A stretch of DNA of 64,000 bases from Methylobacterium terrae. Lineage in GTDB: Bacteria > Pseudomonadota > Alphaproteobacteria > Rhizobiales > Beijerinckiaceae. A program made the position numbers and the translations under genes. Below, in pieces: positions 8,153 through 15,753 of the stretch (position 1 is its first letter; the number at the start of each line of letters is the position of its first letter). The stretch is taken from NCBI RefSeq assembly GCF_003173755.1, contig NZ_CP029553.1, positions 4,674,001-4,738,000 on the forward strand. The letters run 5' to 3'. The notes below the pieces were generated by a model. It did not search any database, was not told where the DNA came from, and saw only the letters and a program-made list of their open reading frames with translations.

Positions 8153-8191
8153 ACCCTGGAACCTCTCGAAACACCGTGGAGGGACGCGGCG

Positions 8192-8980
8192 TCAGATCGC
8201 CGCCGCCGGGTCGCCCCCGAGCGGATTGCCGTCGTCCTCGTTGCGCGTGTCCTCGCGGGCGTCGTCGCGCCGGCGACGGCGGCGGCCGCGCTCGGTCAGC
8301 GACTGGGCGAGCGCCCGGAACGGTGCGGTCAGGCGGCGCACGTCCTCGGCGCGCTCCATGAAGCGCTCGCCATTGCGGATCTCGCGGTCGAGCGCGGCCA
8401 TCGTGCGGGCGAGCGCCGGGTCGTCGTCCTCGAGCCACACCTCCATCACCCGCGCGAAGGCGATCACCACGCCTTGGAGCTTGACGCGGCCGAGCGGCCC
8501 CTCGGTGCTGATGCCGGCCGAGGCCAGCATGAAGCGCTGCGAGTTGAGCGCGACCTGGTTGAGGGCGGCGAGCGACAGGGGATCGCCGCGCAGCGCGAAG
8601 GCGATGCGGCGCAGGGCCGGCTTGTAGGGGTCCATCGCGTCGAGGCGGCGCATCAGCACGTCGAACAGCCGCTCGCGGGTCGGCTCCTCGTCGAGGTCGT
8701 CGCTGGCGCCCTCGAGCACCTGCTTGTCGATCATGCGGGCGAAGCCGCCGAGCACCGCGCCCTTCGACGGGTAGGCGTCGCGGAACTCGGCCAGGCTCAC
8801 GCCGGCCTCCTGGGCGATGTCGGCGATCTCGATGTCGTTCCAGGGCTGCTCGGCGGACAGACGCATCAGCGCCTCGACGATCGCCTCCCGCGGCGGCAGG
8901 CGGGCGGCCCCGGGCGCATCGCCGGCGCCAGCGTGCTCGCCGGACGTCTTCTCGTCGGACGTCTTGGGATTGCGGACCAT
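8192..8980 (-). CDS. TetR family transcriptional regulator
   Basis: A 262-residue regulator. The N-terminal helix-turn-helix (about residues 30-75) reads REAIVEALMRLSAEQPWNDI, then IADIAQEAGVSLAEFRDAYPSKGAVL, a typical TetR DNA-binding domain. The helical C-terminal ligand domain ends in a very basic stretch of seven Arg (about residue 235) and a short acidic tail. GGAG lies 8 bases before the ATG. The next gene downstream is the cytochrome b561 gene, a plausible target. The long N-terminal extension before the HTH (about 27 residues) is poorly conserved looking. Confidence 0.88.
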   Translation of the reverse strand: MVRNPKTSDEKTSGEHAGAGDAPGAARLPPREAIVEALMRLSAEQPWNDIEIADIAQEAGVSLAEFRDAYPSKGAVLGGFARMIDKQVLEGASDDLDEEPTRERLFDVLMRRLDAMDPYKPALRRIAFALRGDPLSLAALNQVALNSQRFMLASAGISTEGPLGRVKLQGVVIAFARVMEVWLEDDDPALARTMAALDREIRNGERFMERAEDVRRLTAPFRALAQSLTERGRRRRRRDDAREDTRNEDDGNPLGGDPAAAI

Positions 8981-9110
8981 GGGGGCGCTCCGATACCTCA
9001 GGCTTCAGTCGCGGGCCGGGATCGAGGCCGATCCCGCCGTTGCTGCCTCATCTAGGTATCGCCCCGCCCGCCGGGCAGGGGTCGGCAGTGACGCGACCGC
9101 CCGCGCGCGC

Positions 9111-9932
9111 TCAGCCCGCCAGTTCCCCGGCCCGGCGCTTGGCCGCCGCCACGGCGTCCCGCATCAGGGGCCCCAAGCCGTCCTCGGCCATCAGCACCCC
9201 GAGGGCCGCGGCGGTGGTGCCGCCCGGCGAGGTGACGTTCTGGCGCAGGCTTCCCGGCTCCTCGGGGCTCTGCCCGAGCAGCTCGCCCGCCCCCGCCACC
9301 GTCTGGCGCGCGAGGCGCGCGGCGACGTCGGGGGGGAGCCCGGCGGCGACGCCCGCCGCGGCCAGGGTCTCGGCGAGCAGGAAGACGTAGGCCGGGCCGG
9401 ATCCCGAGACCGCCGTCACGGCGTCGATCAGGTCCTCGCTCTCGAGCCACTCGACGTGGCCGTTGCTGGCGAGCAGGGCGTGCGCCGTGCGGCGCTGCTC
9501 CTCGCTCGTCTCCGGCGAGGCGGCGGCGCCGGTGGCGCCGCGGCGGATGCTCGCGGGCAGGTTCGGCATCGCCCGCACCACCGCGCGGGCCCGCGGCAGG
9601 CGGTCCTTCAGGTTGGCGACGGTCTTGCCGGCCAGCACCGAGACCACGACGGTGCCGGGCCCGGCGAGCGGCGCCAGGCCTTCGGCCGCCGCCTCCAGCC
9701 CCTGCGGCTTGATCGCCAGCACCAGGGCCTCGGGCTCGGCGGGCGCCGCCGGATTGAGGCTGACGCCGTGCGCCCGGCACAGCTCCACCATGGCGGCGGA
9801 GGGGTTGGGATCGATCACGGCGACGCGAGCGCCCGGCAGCCCGTCGGCGAGCCAGCCCTCGAGCATCGCCCCGCCCATCTTGCCGGCACCGACCAGGATC
9901 AGCGAGGCCGGGAGGGTCGCGCTTCCGCTCAC
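9111..9932 (-). CDS. proC: Pyrroline-5-carboxylate reductase
   Basis: A 273-residue cytoplasmic enzyme that reduces 1-pyrroline-5-carboxylate to L-proline with NAD(P)H, the last step of proline synthesis. The N-terminal Rossmann motif is LILVGAGKMGGAM, followed by VLAIKPQ and VVRAMPNLPASI. The C-terminal signature is SGSGPAYVFLL and TVAGAGELL, then NVTSPGGTTAAAL. Length is normal. The GTG start overlaps the stop of the upstream ybjN-like gene (GTGA), so the two are translationally coupled. Confidence 0.95.
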   Translation of the reverse strand: MSGSATLPASLILVGAGKMGGAMLEGWLADGLPGARVAVIDPNPSAAMVELCRAHGVSLNPAAPAEPEALVLAIKPQGLEAAAEGLAPLAGPGTVVVSVLAGKTVANLKDRLPRARAVVRAMPNLPASIRRGATGAAASPETSEEQRRTAHALLASNGHVEWLESEDLIDAVTAVSGSGPAYVFLLAETLAAAGVAAGLPPDVAARLARQTVAGAGELLGQSPEEPGSLRQNVTSPGGTTAAALGVLMAEDGLGPLMRDAVAAAKRRAGELAG

Positions 9933-10432
9933 GCCTCGCCCTCGGTCTCGAACAGCACGGCGTCGAGCGCCTCGCGGGCGGTCTTGCCGGCCCAGATCAC
10001 GAACTGGAACGCCTGGAAGTAGCGCTCGCAGGCCTCGACCGCGGTCTTCAGCATCGTCTCGCACTGGCCGTGCGTCGGCTCGGCGCCGCCGGTGAGCAGC
10101 AGCGCGTGGCGGAACATCACGACGTGCTCGCTGTTCCAGAGGTCGAAATGGCCGACCCAGAGCTGCTCGTTGACGAGGGACACGAGCCGCAGCACCTCGT
10201 TGCGCCGACGGTCCGGCACCTTCAGGTCGAAGGCGGAGGCGACGTGCAGCGCCTCCACGTCCTCGATCCACGTGAAGGCGACGTGGTACTCGGCCCAGCG
10301 GCCGGCGACCGCCACCGACATCTCGTCGGTCTCGGCGCGATCGAAGATCCAGTCCCGGAGGGAGGCGAGGCGCTCGACGACATCGAGCGGGTGCTCGGCG
10401 CGGGTCAGGTCGTCGATGTTGAGCTGGGTCAT
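9929..10432 (-). CDS. YbjN domain-containing protein
   Basis: A 167-residue YbjN-family protein. The family has a type III secretion chaperone-like fold and is linked in enterobacteria to stress and motility phenotypes; its molecular role is unclear. The core VAVAGRWAEYHVAFTWIEDVEALHVAS and the VSLVNEQLWVGHFDLW region are family-like. The ATG at 10432 begins MTQLNIDDL, while upstream in-frame sequence looks non-coding. The coupled proC gene follows. YbjN-proC linkage is common in Alphaproteobacteria in my experience, with no proven functional reason. Confidence 0.85.
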   Translation of the reverse strand: MTQLNIDDLTRAEHPLDVVERLASLRDWIFDRAETDEMSVAVAGRWAEYHVAFTWIEDVEALHVASAFDLKVPDRRRNEVLRLVSLVNEQLWVGHFDLWNSEHVVMFRHALLLTGGAEPTHGQCETMLKTAVEACERYFQAFQFVIWAGKTAREALDAVLFETEGEA

Positions 10433-10646
10433 GGCGATCCAAGTTTGGCTCGTCAGAGCGGGAAACAGCTGCGTCAGCGGACGCGGCGGCGTGTCGTCTT
10501 CAAGGCAGATCGCGACCCGAGCACGGTGAGGGCGTGCAGGCGATAAGCTTAAGCGTCGACTTGTTGTCCCCCGGAGCGGCGGCGAATCAGTGCGTGACCC
10601 ACTATAGCCCGGGCGAGTCCAGGGACTCAAAGCGGAAAGCCGGGGC

Positions 10647-10666
10647 GCCGGCGGCACGCCGCCGGC
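10647..10666. terminator. Hairpin after ubiK-like gene
   Basis: GCCGGCGGC and GCCGCCGGC form a perfect 9-bp inverted repeat with a 2-base centre. It lies about 50 bases past the end of the minus-strand UbiK gene and before the YbjN promoter region. On the minus strand it is followed by a mildly T-rich stretch, so a termination role is plausible. Confidence 0.4.
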
Positions 10667-10717
10667 TATCCACCGAAGCTTCCTGTGCACAAGCGTCGCG
10701 TCGCGCGGGGCCGCCCG

Positions 10718-11032
10718 TCAGGCCGTCGCGGTGCCGCCCGTCGCAGCGCCGCCCGTCGTGGAGCCCTTGGCCTTGGCGGGCTTCGCCTCGGGAGCGGGTG
10801 CCGCCTCCAGCGCCGCGACGCGGGCGGTCAGCGCGTCGTTCTGGGCGCGCAGGGAGGCGACGAGGTCGCGCAGCACCTCCACCTCCTCGCGGGTGGCCAC
10901 GTCCATGTCCCGCAGCATGCGCTCGATCTGGGCCTTGACCATGGTCTCGGCCTCGCGGCGCACGCCCTGGGCCGCGCCGGCGGCGTCGGTCATCAGGCGG
11001 GCGAAGTCGTCGAACAGGCGGTTCTGCTGCAT
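10718..11032 (-). CDS. ubiK: Accessory factor UbiK family protein (BMFP)
   Basis: A 104-residue protein of the BMFP/UbiK family, an accessory factor for aerobic ubiquinone biosynthesis that binds UbiJ and lipids. Residues 1-35 form an amphipathic helix (FDDFARLMTDAAGAAQGVRREAE). The C-terminal half is a short coiled coil (TREEVEVLRDLVASLRAQND), and a Lys/Ala/Gly tail follows. GGAGG precedes the ATG by 6-7 bases. It is divergently transcribed from the two-component operon. UbiJ is not nearby. Confidence 0.85.
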   Translation of the reverse strand: MQQNRLFDDFARLMTDAAGAAQGVRREAETMVKAQIERMLRDMDVATREEVEVLRDLVASLRAQNDALTARVAALEAAPAPEAKPAKAKGSTTGGAATGGTATA

Positions 11033-11306
11033 GGGTGTCCTCCGGGCTGGTTCCTGCGCACGGTCTCTAGTGCATTTCTCGGCCCGGTGGGCCCCGGTGT
11101 CACGGTTTTCCCGGACCGCCGGCCTCGTGCCGGCTTCGCATCCCCGAAAAATGCGGCACCATCGTGGGGATGGACCCTCCCGGGCGTCCCGCCCGCGGCG
11201 GTCCATCCCTGCGGGGTTGCGCGACGATGTCGCGCCGCCCGTCAGCAACACACGGATGCACTTTGGTGGCTTCAAGCAAAACCCCGTCTGCGGCATAAGG
11301 CGAACC

Positions 11307-12023
11307 GTGAGCACGACACCGCACATCCTGATCGTCGAGGACGATCGCGAGATCAGCACGCTGGTCGCCCGCTACCTCCGCGGCAACGATTGCCGGGTCT
11401 CGATCGCCGGCGACGGCCGCGAGATGGACCGGCTCCTGGCCGATTCCCGGGTCGACCTGATCGTCCTCGACCTGATGCTTCCGGGCGAGGACGGGCTGTC
11501 GATCTGCCGGCGCCTGCGCGCCGCCTCCGGCATGCCGATCCTGATGCTCACGGCCAAGAGCGAGGAGATCGACCGGATCGTCGGGCTCGAGATCGGGGCC
11601 GACGACTACCTGGCGAAGCCCTTCAACCCGCGCGAGCTCCTCGCCCGCATCCGGGCGATCCTGCGCCGCGGCTCCGCCGCGCAGGGGCGCGACGACGAGG
11701 GCGTGCGCCGCCACGCCTTCGCGGGCTTCGTGCTGGATGCGGGCCTGCGCCAGCTCGTCAACCCGGAGGGCGCGCAGGTGGCGCTCACCGGCGCCGAGTT
11801 CGACCTCCTGCACGCGATGTGCCTGCGCCCGGGCCGGGTGCTCTCCCGCGACCAGCTCCTCGACCTGACGCAGGGCCGCGCCCCCGGGCCGTTCGAGCGC
11901 AGCATCGACGTGCTGGTGAGCCGCATCCGCCAGAAGATCGAGCGCGACCCGCGCAACCCCGAGATGATCAAGACCATCCGCTCCGGCGGCTACCTGTTCA
12001 CCCCGGAGGTGGTCTCGACATGA
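11307..12023 (+). CDS. OmpR-family response regulator
   Basis: A 238-residue response regulator. The receiver domain (about 6-120) has acidic residues EDD at 11-13, phospho-acceptor Asp55 in VLDLMLPGEDG and the conserved Lys in DDYLAKPFNP. The winged-helix output domain (about 135-235) contains LTGAEFDLL, SRDQLLDL, RSIDVLVSRIRQKIE and IRSGGYLF. The start is a GTG with AAGG seven bases upstream. Its stop overlaps the kinase start (ATGA). It probably activates or represses genes after phosphorylation by that kinase. The stimulus is not evident. Confidence 0.95.
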   Translation: MSTTPHILIVEDDREISTLVARYLRGNDCRVSIAGDGREMDRLLADSRVDLIVLDLMLPGEDGLSICRRLRAASGMPILMLTAKSEEIDRIVGLEIGADDYLAKPFNPRELLARIRAILRRGSAAQGRDDEGVRRHAFAGFVLDAGLRQLVNPEGAQVALTGAEFDLLHAMCLRPGRVLSRDQLLDLTQGRAPGPFERSIDVLVSRIRQKIERDPRNPEMIKTIRSGGYLFTPEVVST

Positions 12024-13411
12024 CCGGGCGGGGGCTCCTGCCGGGACGCATCGCCGGGCAGCTCGCCCTCCTGGTCGTCGCCGCGATCGTGGTCACCCAC
12101 GTGGTCGTCACGGTCGCCTTCGTGCTGCTGCGCCCGGAGCTGCGCCGCTCCGACGAGCGCCCGAGCGCGCTCGCCAACCGCCTCGTCACCGTCGTCCACA
12201 TGGTGGCGGCGGCTCCCGCCGGGGACCGGGCCGACGTGGTCGAGGCGGCGCGCCACAGCGCCTCGGCCCTCCATCTCACCCTGCTGCCCTCCGACGCCCC
12301 GAACGCTCCCGCTCCCTCGAGCGCCGAGGTGCCGGAGATCACCGGCCTGCGGGCGGCGCTGGGCGCCGGCTACGGCGTCTCGGCCGAGCACACGCCGACG
12401 GGCGCCCTGCACCTGCGCATCGCCGGGCCGGCCGGCCTGCAGCTCGCCGCCGACCTGCCGCCCCTGCCGCTGCCGCACCCGCCGCTCACCTCCGCGGTCC
12501 TGATCACCCTGGTCTTCCTCGCGCTCTCGCTCACCCTCCTGTCGATCTGGGCGACCCGCGCCCTCACCGCGCCGCTCGCGCGGCTCGCCGAGGCGGCGGA
12601 GGCCTTCGGCACCGCCACCGAGGCCCGGCCGCTGCCGGAGCGCGGCCCCGAGGAGGTGCTGGCGGTGTCGCGCGCCCTCGGCCGGATGCGCGACCGGGTC
12701 CTGCGCCTCCTCGACGACCGCACCCACATGCTGGCGGCGATCAGCCACGACCTGCGCACCCCGATCACCCGCCTGCGCCTGCGGGCGGAGTTCCTCGACG
12801 ACGAGGCCCTGCGCCGGCAGTTCCTGCGCGACCTCGACCAGATGAACGCCCTCGTCGAGGCGGCCCTGTCCTTCGTGCGCGACGGCCAGTCCCGCGAGGG
12901 GCAGCCCCGGGGAGATCTCGGCCTCGTCGACCTCGCCTCGGTGGTGCAGACGGTCTGCGACGGCTTCGCCGATATCGGCGAGCCGGTGCGGGCCGAGGAA
13001 GTGAGGGACGAGGACCTGCGGCCGGCCCTGGTGCGCGGTTCCTCGGGCGAGCTGCAGCGGGCCTTCACCAACCTGATCGACAACGCCGTGAAGTATGCCG
13101 GGGGCGCCACCGTGCGCCTCGTCGAGGCGGGGCCGGGCCGCGTCGCGGTCGAGATCCTGGACGACGGCCCGGGCATCCCGGAGGCGGAGCGCGCCCGGAT
13201 GCTCCAGCCCTTCGTGCGCGGCGACAGCGCCCGCACCCTCAACGAGGCCGGCGGCTTCGGCCTCGGCCTGTCGATCGCGAGCGCCATCGCCCAGTCCCAC
13301 GGCGGTGCGTTCACCCTCGAGAACCGGGAGCCCAAGGGCCTGCGCGTCCGCCTGGAACTGCCGCGCGCCGCCGGCGCGATGCCGCGCCAGCCGGCGGTGC
13401 AGGCCGCGTGA
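12020..13411 (+). CDS. Sensor histidine kinase (EnvZ-type)
   Basis: A 463-residue inner-membrane kinase. Two transmembrane helices (about 15-36 and 157-178) flank a periplasmic segment of about 120 residues. A HAMP domain follows, with ALTAPLARLAEAAEAF. The dimerisation domain has phospho-acceptor His243 in AAISHDLRTPITRLRLR. The ATP-binding domain shows NLIDNAVKYA, DDGPGIP and GFGLGLSIA. It is translationally coupled to the response regulator gene. The periplasmic domain has no motif that suggests a ligand. Confidence 0.95.
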   Translation: MTGRGLLPGRIAGQLALLVVAAIVVTHVVVTVAFVLLRPELRRSDERPSALANRLVTVVHMVAAAPAGDRADVVEAARHSASALHLTLLPSDAPNAPAPSSAEVPEITGLRAALGAGYGVSAEHTPTGALHLRIAGPAGLQLAADLPPLPLPHPPLTSAVLITLVFLALSLTLLSIWATRALTAPLARLAEAAEAFGTATEARPLPERGPEEVLAVSRALGRMRDRVLRLLDDRTHMLAAISHDLRTPITRLRLRAEFLDDEALRRQFLRDLDQMNALVEAALSFVRDGQSREGQPRGDLGLVDLASVVQTVCDGFADIGEPVRAEEVRDEDLRPALVRGSSGELQRAFTNLIDNAVKYAGGATVRLVEAGPGRVAVEILDDGPGIPEAERARMLQPFVRGDSARTLNEAGGFGLGLSIASAIAQSHGGAFTLENREPKGLRVRLELPRAAGAMPRQPAVQAA

Positions 13412-13584
13412 GGCTCGGGCCCCGAAACATCCGGCGAAGATGTAAGCGGCTTTTGCCGCATGGTGCGGCGCAACGGCCGGAAACCCGATCGCCGGCGCGC
13501 GGCAAGAACTCTTAAGCAACGGCGGCCGCAGGCTGGGTCTCGCCGGGGATGACGGAACGTCCCCGCCCGACGCGAGGTCCCCCG

Positions 13585-14157
13585 ATGACGACCATCTCCG
13601 CATCCAGCGCCGCCGCCCAGCCGGTGAGCATGCCCAGGCAGGGCTCGCCCGGGCAGCGGATCCTCGACCAGATCGCCGCGCAGCAGCAGGCGGGCAGCCT
13701 CAGCGACGCCGATGCGGGCGCGCTCACGAGCGCGGTCCAGGACATCGGACAGGCGCTCTCGAGTTCCTCCGGCGCCGCCGGCGGCACCCGCCTCGATCCG
13801 GCCCAGGCCAAGAGCCGCATGGACGACCTCATCGCCGCCGAGGTCGACAAGGGCACCCTGACGAGCGACCAGGCGACGACGCTCAAGAGCCTGATGTCGT
13901 CGCACAAGGGCGGGAACCACGGCGGCCCGGGAGGTGAGCCCGGAGGAGCCGGCGGCCCGCCCCCCGGCCCGCCTCCGGCGGACGCGGCGGGATCGGCCGG
14001 TGCCGCCTCGGGCGCGGCGAGCGCGAGCGATGTGCTCTCGGGCTTCCTCAAGCGCTTGCAGGACGCGCAGGGACAGGCCCAGGGGAGCGGCTACGGTGCG
14101 GGCGGCGGCACGGCCGCGCAGACCAGCCAGGCGGCGGTGTTCGACTTTCAGGTTTGA
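13585..14157 (+). CDS. Hypothetical Ser/Gly/Ala-rich protein
   Basis: A 190-residue protein without a signal peptide or membrane helix. Residues 20-110 are predicted helical: QRILDQIAAQQQAGSLSDAD, then KSRMDDLIAAEVDKGTLTSDQ, then ATTLKSLMSSH. The two loops SLSDADAG and TLTSDQAT resemble degenerate EF-hand-like helix-loop-helix spacing, but the Asp ligands are incomplete. Residues 112-150 are Gly/Pro-rich. The ATG at 13585 follows GAGG. The stop codon lies inside the first unit of a 14-bp tandem repeat. I do not recognise the family. Confidence 0.6.
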   Translation: MTTISASSAAAQPVSMPRQGSPGQRILDQIAAQQQAGSLSDADAGALTSAVQDIGQALSSSSGAAGGTRLDPAQAKSRMDDLIAAEVDKGTLTSDQATTLKSLMSSHKGGNHGGPGGEPGGAGGPPPGPPPADAAGSAGAASGAASASDVLSGFLKRLQDAQGQAQGSGYGAGGGTAAQTSQAAVFDFQV

Positions 14158-14218
14158 ACCTGCAGGTCTGATCCTGCAGGTCTGATCCGAAAAGTCCGGT
14201 CCTGCAGCTCGGATCCGG
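14149..14218. repeat. Degenerate 14-bp tandem repeat, five units
   Basis: Units start at 14149, 14163, 14177, 14191 and 14205. The second unit, CAGGTCTGATCCTG, is the cleanest. The first unit holds the stop codon of the upstream gene. Units are rich in CAGG/CCTG, so adjacent units can pair with each other. Confidence 0.75.
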
Positions 14219-14780
14219 GAGCCCCACCATCCGGTCCGGCTCGCCGGATCGCGCGGCCGGGCGACGGCGATGTCCGGATGTCGGGCGTCTTCACGCCGGG
14301 ATTGCGTCGACGACGACGGTCCACGACTGGATGAATCCGCCGCACGACAGAGAGTAAGCTCTGGACCGGCTCCCCTATCGCCGTCGCACCGGGGGCTTTC
14401 ACGAGCCGGAGATGTCGGCTGTAAGACTCTGCATCGAAAAGACGACGGCGTCATGGCTTCGGCGCCTGCCGCGGAGCGGAGCGATCCGAGACGTGCTCGA
14501 GATCGCGCGGAGGCAGAGACGTTCCAGAGCAGTGCCCGACCGCCCGGCGATCGGGCACTGCTCTCGGCGCACGACCGTGCTCGGGCCTCCTCGACGGACC
14601 GACATCCCGTTCGACAAACCCGCTCCGGTCCGTTGACATTCCGGGCCGTTGGCCCGACGAACCCTGGACTTGCCCCGCGAGTCCGGTCGCGGGCTCGACG
14701 CGTCCCGGTGCGCCGGTGCGCCGGCGCGCCTGCGGCGATCGACGGCACCGGTCGCCCCGCGTCCGATCGGAGTGAGACCC
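14158..14780. other. Long intergenic region with repeats and a large hairpin
   Basis: This 623-base gap is the largest in the window. It holds the tail of the 14-bp repeats and, at 14527-14563, a strong hairpin. No open frame has a credible start and protein-like sequence; a TTGACA hexamer at 14633-14638 has no matching -10. The region could carry a leader RNA for the methyltransferase gene at 14781, but nothing recognisable is seen. Confidence 0.5.
14527..14563. repeat. Extragenic palindrome with 13-bp perfect stem
   Basis: GAGCAGTGCCCGA (14527-14539) and TCGGGCACTGCTC (14551-14563) are exact reverse complements around an 11-base loop. There is no T-run. The stem resembles dispersed extragenic palindromes of GC-rich Alphaproteobacteria. 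A related shorter hairpin with the same GCCCGAT/ATCGGGC core lies at 22754-22780. Confidence 0.7.
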
Positions 14781-15656
14781 ATGCCCTACGATCACGGCGC
14801 GATCTACCGGCGCTTCCTGGACGAGATCGCGTCGACCGCCGTCGGCCCGGAGACCGCGACCGCGTTCTGGCGCGAGCAGGGGCGGTTGATCGCCGCCGAT
14901 GCCCGGGTCGGCAGCCCCCACGACTTCCTGCGCTGGCCGAGCCTCGAACCCTTCAGCGCGCCCGAATCCTGGATCCCCCAGGCCTGCTACGACGCCCTGC
15001 GGGACCGGCCCGACTGGGCCTCGCGCTGGTTCCCGCTCACCCGGGACACGAAGGTCGGCGGCCCGAAGGATTACGGACGCGACCTCGGCACCAGCCCGAT
15101 CCTGGTCCAGCACGCCTACCACCTGATGCGCTACGAGCAGGATACCGGCCGCGCGCTGACGGAGTGCGACGTGATCGTCGAGATCGGCGGCGGCTACGGG
15201 TCGTTCTGCCGGCTCCTGCGGAACGCGGGCTTCGAAGGCCTGCACGTCATCTACGACCTGCCGCACGTCTCGGCGATCCAGCGGCTGTATCTCGGCCTGT
15301 CCGGCTTCACGGAGGTGTCGCCGGCGCAGGTCGCCCGGCGCACGCGGCACGGCGTCTGCCTCGTCACCGACGACGGGCTCGACGCGGTCCACGCCGCCCT
15401 CGCCGACCAGGGGCTGACAGTGGGGTTCGTGGCGACGTGGTCCCTGAGCGAGGCGCCGATGAGCGTGCGCGACAGGATCTTCCCGCGCTTCCATCCGCTC
15501 TGCACCCGCTACCTGATCGCCTATCAGCCGTACTGGGACCGGATCGACAACGGCGCCTATTTCGGGGCCTTGTGCCGGGACCGTCCGGACCTGACCTGGC
15601 GGACGGAGCAGATGCCCCGCGTGGCCGACCCGCCGAGCCTCTACCTGTTCGCCTGA
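14781..15656 (+). CDS. Putative sugar O-methyltransferase
   Basis: A 291-residue protein of the putative sugar O-methyltransferase family, which methylates sugars in surface polysaccharides using S-adenosylmethionine. The SAM-binding glycine loop is VIVEIGGGYGSFCRLL (about residues 132-147), followed by the acidic residue in HVIYDLPHV. The N-terminal region with SWIPQACYDAL and the LGTSPILVQHAYHL segment are family-like. GGAG lies 9 bases before the ATG. It is followed 97 bases downstream by the GT2-GT4-FkbM protein, which fits a role in cell-surface glycan modification. Confidence 0.8.
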   Translation: MPYDHGAIYRRFLDEIASTAVGPETATAFWREQGRLIAADARVGSPHDFLRWPSLEPFSAPESWIPQACYDALRDRPDWASRWFPLTRDTKVGGPKDYGRDLGTSPILVQHAYHLMRYEQDTGRALTECDVIVEIGGGYGSFCRLLRNAGFEGLHVIYDLPHVSAIQRLYLGLSGFTEVSPAQVARRTRHGVCLVTDDGLDAVHAALADQGLTVGFVATWSLSEAPMSVRDRIFPRFHPLCTRYLIAYQPYWDRIDNGAYFGALCRDRPDLTWRTEQMPRVADPPSLYLFA

Positions 15657-15753
15657 GGGCCCTCGCCGCCGCGCCTCGACGGGCAGGCCACCGCGAGCGG
15701 ATCTCCGTTCCCCATCCCCGCGCCGGGCCCCGAGCGCCTCCTCCCGGACAGCC

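Noticed and set aside
14149..14218. The 14-bp repeats as CRISPR or phage operators
   Set aside because: Too short and degenerate, with no spacers and no phage genes nearby.
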